Assembly (NCBI GenBank): GCA_036971475.1
Contig: JBAIZL010000001.1
Coordinates: forward strand, 100,073,850 to 100,137,849
Source of the DNA: Prosapia bicincta
Taxonomy: Eukaryota; Arthropoda; Insecta; Hemiptera; Cercopidae
DNA: 64,000 nucleotides
Reading direction: 5' to 3'
Positions 44,840 to 57,019 of the stretch are shown one piece after another. Within the stretch, counting starts at the first letter, position 1; every line of letters starts with the position of its first letter. The position numbers were made by a program, and so were the translations under genes. Under the pieces are notes generated by a model, which was given only the letters and a program-made list of their open reading frames with translations, made no database searches and had not been told where the DNA came from.

Positions 44840-47140
44840 TATTATCATTAAATCAAAAGGCTTAGTAAACCGAGTTTAATCATGGGATTGTAAAATTATG
44901 ACCAAACATAACAAATATTTTATTCAGTGTACACGTCCACTGCTTTGGAAAATAAACTCATGTTTAGGATTTGTCGTATTAATTCCTAATTAGCTAAATC
45001 AAGCCATATAAGTTTTGCTGTAAATCTTTCTGTTGAGTAAACAGGATGTAGTGATTTTTGATTTAGTGAAACTTTTATTCACGATTAAGGTTTTTTTTAA
45101 ATAGTGACTTAAACATTCGGATCCCGTAAAATTGGTAGTGACGATAAACGTTTTATTTGATAAATAGTGTAACTTGCATATGCTCCTTTGAAACATACAT
45201 ATTCTCCTTTTATTAACAGAAAGAGCATAAATAAAACGTTTTTCGTAGGAATCTGGTTTTATTTGTTTATATCTATATGATATTTTGAACTATAATTTGA
45301 GTAAATTTGCAACTGAACATTAAAAAACAACACTCAAAGGTTCTGAAACTTTATTGAGAGTTGTTTTTATGATCGGCTAGTTTATATTTGTACACAAAGT
45401 TCTATTTCTCTGTTTTTAGAATTTTAGAACTTCAGTAATTTTTAAGAACCAAGGACTATATCTTGGATCATTACCTTTCATTATCTTTGTTGGAATCGTT
45501 TCTGTTTCTATTTTTCTCTTTTTTTTGTAGCGTATTAAAGCCAAATTTAGACAAAAAATAAATTTTCTCAAGAGTCCGTCACATGAACGTTTTTCCGAGA
45601 TATCAGTCTAAATATTTCAGAACACAATATAGTTCTTCTATGGGATTTAATAATATTTAAACAGTTAAACTTTGTCAGTATTGCTAATATTTGTGACTTT
45701 TTTAATAATCGTCTATAGCGCTAAAGATAAAGTTATTACAGAATTTGTTTTCAATTTTATTATATGTTTAGCCTTTAAAGTAATTGTCAGTGCCCAGGTG
45801 AGGCCTAATTGGAAACAATAACTAACATGGACTTGTCGTGTACCAAGGTCTGCACAGGTTTATTGCACCGTTCACCGCTCCTGCAGCGAAATGAAAAGAA
45901 AGTTAGTGCGCTCTCTCTCTCACCCTCTCTGCGTTTCTGCACTTATTGCCCGACATATTTTACTTGTTAATATACGTCGTATGGACGGAATCAGGCCAGT
46001 CGCTAATCTGGGCAATAAAATCTTGTATTTACCTTTGCGCTCTGTGATAGTCCGGATTAAGTTTTAGAATATTTATATTTAGAGAGAAACGGATTATATA
46101 TTTTGCTAAGCAGCTTATTTTCCGCGACAAATTAAGTAGCATAAAATATTTTCGACGCGATTTCTGTGCAGCTTGTTTAATCATATAAGACTGAGTAAAA
46201 TCCCAGCATATTTCATTCGATCCAGTTTGATTACAATGGAGAGAGGATGAGGGGAATTATCTTGCTCAGCTGTAAAACGAGTCTGTCTGGGATTAGCCTT
46301 TTCAAAAAATCGGTCAAGGGATTATTAGAAAAACATATTCAGTTTGTAATGTTTACAAAAACTCTAATTAGGAGGGGAATTTCTAGGAAAAATCTTGCTA
46401 AATTATTTGATTTAAAATAAAAATAACCTAATGAATTAGGATTAATACAAAAACAAAGCTTTAGCTATTGAATATTTCGATAAAACCGTAGACTAATCAG
46501 TTGAGGGTTTTAATCAAAGAAAAAAAAGTAGCCAGATAGGGGAATTTGTAGGATAAAAACCACAGACATTGAATGAACTTTCTAAAAAACCCTGAAACGT
46601 TAGGAGAAATAAAGCATGATCAGGTAGTGTATATTTTTAAAAAAACAACCTTTTTGCAATAAATTGAACTCAGTGATGATCAATACCGAGTTTGTTATTT
46701 TAATATTATAAAGCAACGTTTCGGTCAATAACAAACTCGGCATTGATTATCGTTTGAGTTCAATTTATTGTTAAAATTGCGTGCCGTTAGAAGCTAAACC
46801 CATTTAATATTCTTTTTGTTTTTTTTTTTTATAGAAAACTCTAAATTGATAAGGAATCACTATGACGAAATCCTAATCAATTAAAGAATCTTTAGATAAA
46901 AACTTAAACAGTCAGGGGATTTTCAACAAAAACAAAGGGTTTGTTTTGATGTAAAAAGAAAAGTTAAACTAATATGCACTAAATTAAAATAAATTGCTAC
47001 ATTTGGACTGAAATATTGAGGCTTATAGAGAGAAGTGTAATGACTTATACATCAACCTGATGGGATTTGCACAAACACTTAACTGTTCTGTTAAACAGGA
47101 CCACAAGTAGATCAAGTACAATGCCGAGAGAGACGCCTTA
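44840..47140. other. Non-coding DNA, probably intron of the beat-family gene
   Basis: No second exon of the Ig gene was found on the minus strand downstream of 47223. A CT-rich, less AT-rich patch at 45880-46020 could be regulatory. It contains the foldback at 46655-46775. Confidence 0.4.
46655..46775. repeat. Foldback inverted repeat
   Basis: The arms CAATAAATTGAACTCA and TGAGTTCAATTTATTG, and inside them ACCGAGTTTGTTATT and AATAACAAACTCGG, are inverted. The unpaired centre contains, on the minus strand, GACCGAAACGTTGC, reminiscent of the GAAA half of Penelope-type hammerheads. No CTGANGA partner is present. Confidence 0.65.
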
Positions 47141-47222
47141 TTCTATCTAACTACTTATTATCAAATGGAACAATTAAAATATTCTTAAAATTTCTAATAC
47201 AAGTAGAAGGGTTAATACTCAC

Positions 47223-47431
47223 ATCTACTTCGACACCAATGAGCGGAAATACTTGTATTGGGGGCGTGTCCCTCGGAAGGAAGCGGAAGAACTCATTGCC
47301 ATCTTTATACCACTTGACAGAGTAGAGAGTCTCTCCTTGCAGATCAAACTTGCATTCTAATATAGAAGTGTTGCCTCTGACGGTGTGGTTTTCTATCCTA
47401 ATAGACGTTAGCGAGAGGCTTAATACGCTTT
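47223..47431 (-). CDS. beat: Beaten-path (beat) family protein, first immunoglobulin-domain exon
   Basis: Internal exon of 209 bp encoding 69 full codons, from SVLSLSLTSIRIENHTVRGN to FPLIGVEVD. On the minus strand the acceptor is TTTTCATTTCAG just before 47431 (phase 1) and the donor is GTGAGT just after 47223 (phase 0). The protein has the B-strand cysteine (LECKFDL), then the beat signature LYSVKWYKDGNEFFRFLPRD, PPIQVFPLIGV, with the C-strand Trp in VKW. The F-strand cysteine must lie in the next exon, which is not in view. Beat proteins are secreted or membrane-tethered Ig proteins that act in axon guidance by binding Side-family partners. Which paralogue this is cannot be told from one exon. 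No signal-peptide exon or further Ig exon was found, implying introns larger than the flanks seen here. Confidence 0.93.
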
Positions 47432-47529
47432 CTGAAATGAAAAGATAAAACTTAAAGTTAAAAAACAATAATAAGCATATGAAGGTTCATATAAAGTTCA
47501 TTGAATAAAGATTAATTCAGACAAATGAC

Positions 47530-47960
47530 AAGTGTGATGCAATGTTGGTGGAGTCAGTCTAAAGTGAAACTGACATCAAGAAGGGGTGTTTCAGGATGTA
47601 TTTTGTCTCTCATCCTCTTTATTCTTAAAATGTGTTTTATACTGTCGTAAAGGAAAGCACCAAGGTCAAAATGGTAAATGGAAACACTCATAACATAAGA
47701 TATGCGGAAAACACTGTGATAGTGTTAGTAGCATGGAAAAGTTGCATCCACGGTTGTTAAATTACAATGCGTAAGCTGAAAATAAACACCAGAGAACCAA
47801 GTAGATGTACGAAATCAATACTTCAAAAGCAGTAAAATAGTTCGTTCTGGCCATTCAAAAAGTGAATTTCTATCGAACCCTTATAGAGGAAATACAGTAA
47901 CTCAAAGATAGAATCAAGGTAAGAGTAGATGAATGGGAACAGAAAAACCGAGAGCACAGT
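47530..47960 (+). pseudogene. LINE reverse transcriptase remnant within the beat-family intron
   Basis: Plus-strand translation shows VKLTSRRGVSGCILSLILFI and then VNGNTHNIRYAENTVIVLVA. These match RT blocks RGVRQGCILSPLLF and VNGE.INNIRYADDTV. The catalytic YADD is YAEN, and stops occur between the blocks. It is antisense to the beat exon and about 100 bp upstream of its acceptor. Confidence 0.72.
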
Positions 47961-48119
47961 TATGTCACTTGACCTCATACAGCTTATACCTTAGTTATAT
48001 TTTTCAATTTTTATGTGTTTTCAATTCCATTATACAAATTAATGCGTAGGCAATGGTTGAAATTTGGGACTTTTTAGGAGTCATACATTCATAATCGTGG
48101 ACCTATTTGTCAGCAGTAA

Positions 48120-48425
48120 AGATGTAATGTTTCGATTAAGTAAGGAGGGAGATTGAGAGAGAGACTGGGTAAAAGGAAAGTAGAAGGGAGGTAAGGAGTT
48201 AGTTAGAAAGGAAGAGAAAAAGAGAGATAGCCTGACCAAGAGAAAAAAAGGAGGAAAGAAGGAGTGAAGTATGAAGGAAGAGTCAAAGGAACAGCGACTG
48301 ACAGAGAGATTGGGAGAGATGAAGAAGGCAGGGTTTTAGGTGAAGAGAAAGAGGAAGGTATTTAAAGTGGGAAGAGGAAGAAGAGACAGAAGTACAGAGA
48401 GAGGAAGAGATAGGAATAACATTAG
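48120..48425 (+). repeat. Polypurine (GA-rich) tract, about 300 bp
   Basis: The plus strand is overwhelmingly A and G, with words such as GGAAGAGAAAAAGAGAGATA. No exact period. The complementary strand is a polypyrimidine tract that could form triplex DNA. Confidence 0.8.
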
Positions 48426-48429
48426 GTGG

Positions 48430-50015
48430 CAACAACGTATGAAGCGTATATTAAATATAGACTAGTTCAACTGATCATTCAAGGAAAGATAGATAGGAAT
48501 AATATGAGATGTAGTAGAAGCTATGCTTCATCGCTTCTGCAAGGGTTCATTTGGCCAACTATTCTGATCTTCCGCAAATAGAATCAGAATTGACTTGTTA
48601 AGAACAACGTTAGATGCGTACAAATCGTGAGAAAAATAAACTAATTGTTGTTCACAGCGGTGGATCTTTGTTTTAAGACCAGTATAGTAAGCATTCTGTA
48701 ACCGTTATCCTACCTATAGAAAGAACGGATAGGCTGTCGTATGAAGTAAATAAGAAACAAATTCAAAAAGGAATCACATTATTATACCACATTGATTATT
48801 CAAGTTATAATGATTTTTTTATTGCAATGTTTACCTGAGCAGATTGGAATATGTAATATCTTGCTGGATAATACTGACTTACTTTACGGTTTACACTAGC
48901 TACGCTGTAAAAAGCTGAAGTTCGTTCTATCATAAACTGGAATAGAATGCATCATTCCAAATCAAGTCTTAGATTATAAAATATTATTACGAGTTACACC
49001 ATAAACTTACTTCTGTTAATCGATATAAGCATTTCTCACTATTATGTACAATGCAGAGTACAATGTAAGTTAGTAATAATAGCGAGGGTTTAATAGTTTA
49101 CAATTTTAAAAAAATCACCAATAATTATAACAAAACTACAATTTCTTGTAGCATATCCAATAGCATCATTTGGATTTTTAAAACCTTTAAAATTAACGTA
49201 TAAATGCATTTTTTTAGTGTTGATTTTTTAAATAGCTCACTGTAAATATTTTTTATTTGGAAAGCCAGAATCGGAATTGCCTAAGAAATACTGCGAGTAA
49301 TATTTCAGGACTAAGTAATACTTAATTAATTGGAATCAACCTTTTATTTTAATTAAAATTTCACGGAAAGTTTTTTCGTTCTTTTTTAATTACGAAAAAT
49401 AATTAAATTGATTAAAACCCTGCAAATAATATCAGTGTTTTCTAAATTATTTGTATATTTATTTAAACAAATCTAAACTACAGGTTAGGCTAGCTCAATG
49501 ATAGCTACAGCTGTCTCATTTTATATAAAAAAAATGTAATTGAACGTAAAAAAAACTTAATGTTAAAACACTTACTTTTGTAGAATAACAACAGTTTCAA
49601 TTAATTACTATTCTTTAAACCTGGTTATGATTTTTAACCATCAACTTAGTATACAAATTATATTTTAAAAGTACAACCATAATTTCTTTTTTAGGCCAAC
49701 ATTACAAGCATTTTAAACAGACAATTATTATTTTAAAATGATTTGAAATACGTATATTAGGCTTGTCGTTTTTTGGAAATTTATTTTACATTTAATATTA
49801 TTAAATTCATAAATGAAATAAGTTATTGTAAATATATTCACCTCTAGTGGGAGTTGAAGAAGCTGAAGAAGAGCCTAGTAGTTCAAATCATGACTAGGAG
49901 AGAAATAGAAAACAAAGTTTAGGGAAAAAAATGAAATAGAAAATCAGTTTAAAAGAATGCAAAAGACTTAAGATTAAAAACATTTTGTTATGTAGGAGTC
50001 TATTTGGCCGCTACT
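48430..50015. other. AT-rich non-coding DNA
   Basis: No exon or element recognised. Confidence 0.45.
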
Positions 50016-50019
50016 CTGG

Positions 50020-50665
50020 CATAGCTTTTCTTGATAGAAAATAGGAATGAAAACATGTTTTCAATATGAGACGTTTTTCTTGATAAAAACCATAAGACTA
50101 AAACATGCTTTCAGTAAGACAGGTTTTCCATGATAATAAACTTGATAGAAAACATGAGACGAAAACATGCTTTCAATAAGAGAGGATTTTCTTGATGAAA
50201 AACATGAGACGAAAACATGCTTTCAGTAAGACAGGTTTTCCGTGATAATAAACGTGATAGAAAACATGAGACGAAAATATGCTTTCAATAAGAGAGGATT
50301 TTCTTGATGAAAAACATGAGACGAAAACATGCTTTCAATAAAAGAGGATTTTCTTGATGAAAAACACGAGAGGAAAACATTCTTTCAGTAAAACAGGTTT
50401 TCCGTGATAGAGAACATGAGACGAAAACATGCTTTCAATAAGAGAAGGGTTTCTTGATAGAAAACATGAGACGAGAACATGCCTTCAACAAGAGAGGATT
50501 TTCTTGATGGAAAACATGAGGCGAAAACATGCTTTCAATAAGAGACATTTATCTTGCTGGAAAACATGAAACGAAAACATGCTTTCAATATGAGACGTTT
50601 TCCTTGATAGAAACCATAAGACTAAACACGCTTTCAATTAGAGACGTTTTTCTTGACAATATTAT
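50020..50665. repeat. Degenerate tandem repeat, unit about 50 bp with longer variants
   Basis: About a dozen copies of ATGAGACGAAAACATGCTTT, then CAATAAGAGAGGATTTTCTT and GATGAAAA. Some units carry a roughly 12-bp insertion (GATAATAAACGT-type), giving mixed periods. No ORF. Confidence 0.88.
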
Positions 50666-50669
50666 TTGG

Positions 50670-52820
50670 CAACACTAGTCTAACTGGAAATTTCTTGGTG
50701 GGAGTTTTGTCATTCTGATCTCATTTAAACTTTACTCTCCGGGTAAAATGTTAAAAATAAAATGCCCCTTTAAAGTCAATAGTATATCTTATAATTAGAT
50801 ATGTGTTTAAAAAATAAGTAAAATAATTTTTGCACATGTACCAAATTATATTTATCCAAGCAAGTAATACTAAACGCTTGCAAACAATTTCAAAGTATAA
50901 TACTAAAATTTTAATTTTCATAAACTACAATTCGGCAAAGAAATATTGGGTCAAAAGGTGTTTGAAAGTTCGTTAAACATTTTAACCTGTGTTATGGTGA
51001 TTTTTTGATGAATGTAAGCCACAGGTGGTTCCATTTTAGTACTCATGTTTTATTTCTCCAGTATGCGTTCATCATCAGTCGATATGCTAAATCGATAAAG
51101 GATGTTAAAGTCATATAAGGAGGCTCTATATTCATTTGCAACTCTAATGTTACATTCAACTCGTTCTTTGTTTAACTGCCCTAAACTTATAATATTTGAA
51201 TTGCATTAGTAAATGTTTGAAATTAACACGGAGTATTTTGCATATGGCATAAACTTTTATTTTACAGTTTCGAAATTTAAATGTTAGATAAAAACGTACT
51301 AAAAATACGTTTATTTAAATTTCCAAATTATATCACTACAATTTTCCCACAATTAACCATAGTTCCGTTTGTGTAAAGTAAATACATCCTTTTACAAGGA
51401 GATTTCTCTATAAAGCAATATGTTGCCATGGCAACAAATACTTTAAGAGACTTCTTTTTCACCAGATTAGGTTCAATTTTCATTCATTTATTTAAGTTCC
51501 ATTCTATTTACTCTGTAGTCAAGTATGTAGGTATCAATTGTTTAAATAGTAAACAATTTTCAATAGCGAAAGGCGTTTATCAAGCCACAATATAAGAGCA
51601 TAAAATATTTATAGATAGGCTTGTTACGAACAAGGAAACCATCGTGTGCGTGCATTGCATGCGATTCTATCATCAACAATATATACCCTGTTATTGCTTC
51701 CTGCTTGAAATCGATATTTATAGTTCCTTATCGACTGGTCATTGGTAAATTGATATGCATGACAGTATAATTGTTAAAACGCGTTCTGCAATATTCAAGT
51801 GGCGGTGTAGAAGTGCAAAATATATATAATAAATCAAACGGCGAGTCTTTTATTTACGGGTTTAAGCCTTATTATTCTGAATATAAATATCAGTACATGT
51901 CGCTTTTCCAGGTCCTTTTTAGAACAATCAAATGAAAGCTTGAATTTTGTGATCGGACCTTTAAGCAATGAAAACCTTAAAATTTCATCTGGACAGGTAA
52001 TATTTTATAGTCTTCAAACGTTGTCATCTTTAAATAAAAATTATACTTTTTTTCATCACTCCCTAAATGCATCGAAACATATAGGCTACCAATGAAAGCC
52101 TGGATTTTAAGTTTTCCATTTTTATATATGAATCTTTTATTACAATATAAATGTCCAGGAAAAGTATGTAGTTAACTGAGTAATAATCATGAAGTTGATT
52201 ATAAGAGTAGCTAGGAGACTATTTTTCCATAATTAGTTTTTTTTTTAATATATAAAACTTATTTTCAAATAAAACGCTGTAATTTATGAATCTGGAGTTC
52301 TTTCTTTACAAAACGTGTAGGCCTACCTTGGAATTTTCATAAACTAATATTAAAAAAAACCCACTCAAAGTTGAATATATATTTCAGTTTATCTTCTATC
52401 GGAAATTAGAAGTTCAACTTATTTGTCATTTTTTATCCTATTTTCAAACATAAAGTATAAATAAGGTATGTTTTCCTAAAAGATAGTTTATATTATTTGG
52501 CAATCGTAATAATTTTGTTCCACTATGGAGCCACAATGATTTTTTTGCAATTGCGATAAATTTTGTTTCATAAATTATCTAGTTAATAATAATCAAACTC
52601 AGTATGTTGCAAAATAATTTTACCTTGCCGTTAAAAATTATTGCAGTAAAAGTAGTTTTCTCTTTCAAAATATAAAAGTTTCTAAATTTAAATGTTGTAT
52701 ATAGCATTATAAACATTGAATGAAATTAATAATTAATAATTATACTATCACATTCATCTAATTTTATGAACAAAATATATATAGTATAATAATAGGGTAT
52801 AGCATAGTACGACATATACA
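50670..52820. other. AT-rich non-coding DNA
   Basis: TTGCCATGGCAA at about 51422 is a perfect 12-bp palindrome. No other feature was recognised. Confidence 0.4.
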
Positions 52821-52824
52821 TACA

Positions 52825-52825
<1 letters not shown>

Positions 52826-52866
<41 letters not shown>
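52826..52866. repeat. (TA)n microsatellite
   Basis: TA tract immediately before a LINE 3' remnant. Confidence 0.93.
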
Positions 52867-52868
<2 letters not shown>

Positions 52869-52869
<1 letters not shown>

Positions 52870-53105
52870 CCAGAAGGGGGAGGTTACTCATCTTCGCATC
52901 GGTCACTTTTTCATAACGCATGGATAGCTGATGCAACATGAGAATCCACCACTATGTTACTTTGTAGAGGTACCATCACAGCCAAGCATATTCTGCTTGA
53001 GTGTGATGAGTTGATCGAGATTTATCATCGTAACAATACTTGAGGGAATGTGGAGGTGGTGTTAGGAGACGATGCTACGACTGTTGTCCTTCTACGGTTC
53101 CTAAA
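52869..53105 (+). pseudogene. LINE ORF2 C-terminal remnant, copy 2
   Basis: Translation starts VTHLRIGHFFITHG, stop, LMQHENPPLCYF and aligns base by base with the fragment at 21170-21420 (shared words ATCTTCGCATCGG/GTCTTCGCATCGG, ACGCATGGAT, ACATGAG.ATCCACCAC). A frameshift after PPLCYF moves the zinc-knuckle region out of frame. Same LINE family as 21170. Confidence 0.72.
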
Positions 53106-53109
53106 TTAA

Positions 53110-54555
53110 TTCAATAAATTTTAATATTATTTTGTTTAATATTAGTTAGTCTACATTCTAATTATTTTATCTTAATTCTTAAATTTTAATGTTACTCTCC
53201 GTGTTTTACTTCATGTAATCTAGTGTAATGATAGCCGTAAGTGCGTAGTAGTAGTTATCAGTATAAGATAAATTTATTTAGTTACCCTAGTTTTAGGTTA
53301 GTAGGTCTAGATTTTGTGTAAGACGATGATAACCACGCCTAGTTTTTTACGAAATAAAACATAAAAACCAACTTCTACAGAGTATTCAATTGACTAATAC
53401 AATTACAGAAGAGTTTCGATATTCCGAGTCCGGATAATTCGAGGTTCCGTTAAATTCGAGCCAATTTCTATTTGAGCCTATTTTATCTATTTGAAAGAAA
53501 ATGATGAATTGCACTACCAAAAAATGTTTGTATCAATATAAAGGAAATGCAAAGGAAATGAGTTGGACTACCAAGATGTGTTTATATTAATATGGTATAC
53601 AATGGAAAGAAGTCGGGCTTTCAATAAATGACCATATAAACTGATTTTGTACATTCTAAATTAGGATACTGTATTAGGGTTTATTAAATCACTTATTTTT
53701 CTAATGCACAGGAACGTATTTCCACGTAATCCGAATTTTCGGTGATCCGAGGGGTCTCGTTCCCATCTACCTCGAATTATCGAGACTATTGTACTAAAAA
53801 GACACATTACCACTATAGAAGTAACACTCTTGCAAGATATAAGAGTAAATATAACATTTAAGATAAAAATGTTGAAATAGTTAAAAATGCAAAAAGTATG
53901 TAAATATACTTATCCTGTATGCATATATTCCAGTAGAAATCATTACGAATATTTGAATTGCACATGCTTATTAAATTCCCTGAAACATTTGGAATATTCC
54001 GTAAAATATTTGACAAGTACGTCACAAATATTTCACGCCCTGGTATCACCTTTAAACAGATTTAGCATAATTGATATTACATTTTTAAAATACCTAAATC
54101 AAAGATTATTAGATAGCATTTTATCGAATTCCATTATAATCCTAATCAGACCCTATCTGGGGGTTATTACATTCTTTACCCGCTGTCATATTACGTATTA
54201 TCGTATAAACTATAAAGATGTTCTTGTTTCGAATTTAATGAAATTGTGTCATTGCCAAAGTGATACAGTGTCCATTGGCGTAGTATTTTCAGAAGGAAAG
54301 AATAAGTTACCACTTTTAAGCGATGGTTAATCGAAACCAGGATTATAGAAGTAACATAAAACGTCTAAAACCATGGAAGGAAAAAAATTCACGTCATAGG
54401 TTTGCAGGCTGTTATCCATAACCTAAATGTACTCTTTATTAGGACGTAGTACAGTGTCTTCATGCAAAACCTAGTATAGAACTATCCAACCTAAAATAGT
54501 TGCCTAATAGTTTTTTTGCCAACCTTAATGAAATAGAAATACATAGAGTGACTAT
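53110..54555. other. Non-coding DNA with one long unassigned frame
   Basis: The plus-strand frame 53887-54330 has 147 codons, the longest non-repetitive frame in the window. It shows hydrophobic Leu/Ile-rich stretches and several Cys but no recognised domain, and it is AT-rich like its surroundings. One ORF of this length is expected by chance in 64 kb, so it is not called a gene. Confidence 0.3.
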
Positions 54556-54569
54556 AGAAAGGATTCAAC

Positions 54570-56980
54570 TATTGACGGAAAACGTCCTTCATCTAGACGG
54601 TGAGACATTGAAGTTCACTTGTGCAAGGTATTATCGTTGAGGCAGGTCTACATTAATGATACCACAGCCAATACTTAAACCCCTTTGTTTTAAAGGTTAG
54701 ACATTAATCAAGTTTGGTTGTCCATATAGATAGGATGCAGCTATTGACGGAAAACGTAATTCATCTAGACGGTGAGACATTGAAGTTCACTTGTGCAAGG
54801 TATTATCGTTGAGGCAGGTCTACATTAATGATACCACAGCCAATACTTAAACCCCTTTGTTTTAAAGGTTAGACATTAAACAAGTTTGGTTGTCCATATA
54901 GATAGGATGCAGCTATTGACGGAAAACGTCCTTCATCTAGACGGTGAGACATTGAAGTTCACTTGTGCAAGGTATTATCGTTGAGGCAGGTCTACATTAA
55001 TGATACCACAGCCAATACTTAAACCCCTTTGTTTTAAAGGTTAGACATTAAACAAGTTTGGTTGTCCATATAGATAGGATGCAGCTATTGACGGAAAACG
55101 TAATTCATCTAGACGGTGAGACATTGAAGTTCACTTGTGCAAGGTATTATCATTGAGGCAGGTCTACATTAATGATACCACAGCCAATACTTAAACCCCT
55201 TTGTTTTAAAGGTTAGACATTAATCAAGTTTGGTTGTCCATATAGATAGGATGCAGCTATTGACGGAAAACGTAATTCATCTAGACGGTGAGACATTGAA
55301 GTTCACTTGTGCAAGGTATTATCGTTGAGGCAGGTCTACATTAATGATACCACAGCCAATACTTAAACCCCTTTGTTTTAAAGGTTAGACATTAAACAAG
55401 TTTGGTTGTCCATATAGATAGGATGCAGCTATTGACGGAAAACGTCCTTCATCTAGACGGTGAGACATTGAAGTTCACTTGTGCAAGGTATTATCGTTGA
55501 GGCAGGTCTACATTAATGATACCACAGCCAATACTTAAACCCCTTTGTTTTAAAGGTTAGACATTAAACAAGTTTGGTTGTCCATATAGATAGGATGCAG
55601 CTATTGACGGAAAACGTAATTCATCTAGACGGTGAGACATTGAAGTTCACTTGTGCAAGGTATTATCATTGAGGCAGGTCTACATTAATGATACTACAGC
55701 CAATACTTAAACCCCTTTGTTTTAAAGGTTAGACATTAAACAAGTTTGGTTGTCCATATAGATAGGATGCAGCTATTGACGGAAAACGTAATTCATCTAG
55801 ACGGTGAGACATTGAAGTTCACTTGTGCAAGGTATTATCATTGAGGCAGGTCTACATTAATGATACCACAGCCAATACTTAAACCCCTTTGTTTTAAAGG
55901 TTAGACATTAATCAAGTTTGGTTGTCCATATAGATAGGATGCAGCTATTGACGGAAAACGTAATTCATCTAGACGGTGAGACATTGAAGTTCACTTGTGC
56001 AAGGTATTATCGTTGAGGCAGGTCTACATTAATGATACCACAGCCAATACTTAAACCCCTTTGTTTTAAAGGTTAGACATTAAACAAGTTTGGTTGTCCA
56101 TATAGATAGGATGCAGCTATTGACGGAAAACGTCCTTCATCTAGACGGTGAGACATTGAAGTTCACTTGTGCAAGGTATTATCGTTGAGGCAGGTCTACA
56201 TTAATGATACCACAGCCAATACTTAAACCCCTTTGTTTTAAAGGTTAGACATTAAACAAGTTTGGTTGTCCATATAGATAGGATGCAGCTATTGACGGAA
56301 AACGTAATTCATCTAGACGGTGAGACATTGAAGTTCACTTGTGCAAGGTATTATCATTGAGGCAGGTCTACATTAATGATACTACAGCCAATACTTAAAC
56401 CCCTTTGTTTTAAAGGTTAGACATTAAACAAGTTTGGTTGTCCATATAGATAGGATGCAGCTATTGATGGAAGACGTCCTACATCTAGACGGTGAGACAT
56501 TGAAGTTCACTTCTGCGAGGTATTATAGTTGAGGCAGGTCTACATTAATGATACTACAGCCAATACTTAAACCCCTTTGTTTCAAAGGGTAGACATTAAA
56601 CAAGTTTGGTTGTCCATATAGATAGATAGGATGCAGCTATTGACGGTAAACGTCCTTCATCTAGACGGTGAGACATTGAAGTTCACTTCTACGAGGTATT
56701 ATCGTTGAGGGAGGTCTACATTAATGATACTACAGCCAATACTTAAACCCCTTTGTTTCAAAGGGTAGACATTAAACAAGTTTGGTTGTCCAAAGATAGG
56801 ATGCAGCTATTGACGGAAAACGTCCTTCATCTAGACGGTGAGACATTGAAGTTCACTTCTGCGAGGTATTATCGTTGAGGCAGGTCTACATTAATGATAC
56901 TACAGCCAATACTTAAACCCCTTTGTTTTAAAGGTTAGACATTAAACAAGTTTGGTTGTCCATATAGATAGGATGCAGCT
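54570..56980. repeat. 172-bp satellite array, 14 units with higher-order structure
   Basis: Units start at 54570, 54742, 54914, 55086, 55258, 55430, 55602, 55774, 55946, 56118, 56290, 56462, 56638 and 56808 with TATTGACGG (TATTGATGG in unit 12). Most are exactly 172 bp. The first eleven are nearly identical; the last three are more diverged and vary in length (176, 170, 172). Variant positions (CCTTC or AATTC; CGTTG or CATTG; TAAAC or TAATC) recur in a four-unit order. No ORF. The array decays after 56980. Confidence 0.93.
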
Positions 56981-57019
56981 ATTGACAGAAAACTACCTTG
57001 CTCTAGAAGGTGAGTGATC

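Noticed and set aside
53887..54330. 147-codon plus-strand frame
   Set aside because: No recognisable domain, AT-rich composition, and a frame of this length is not surprising by chance in 64 kb. An overlapping minus-strand frame is also open.
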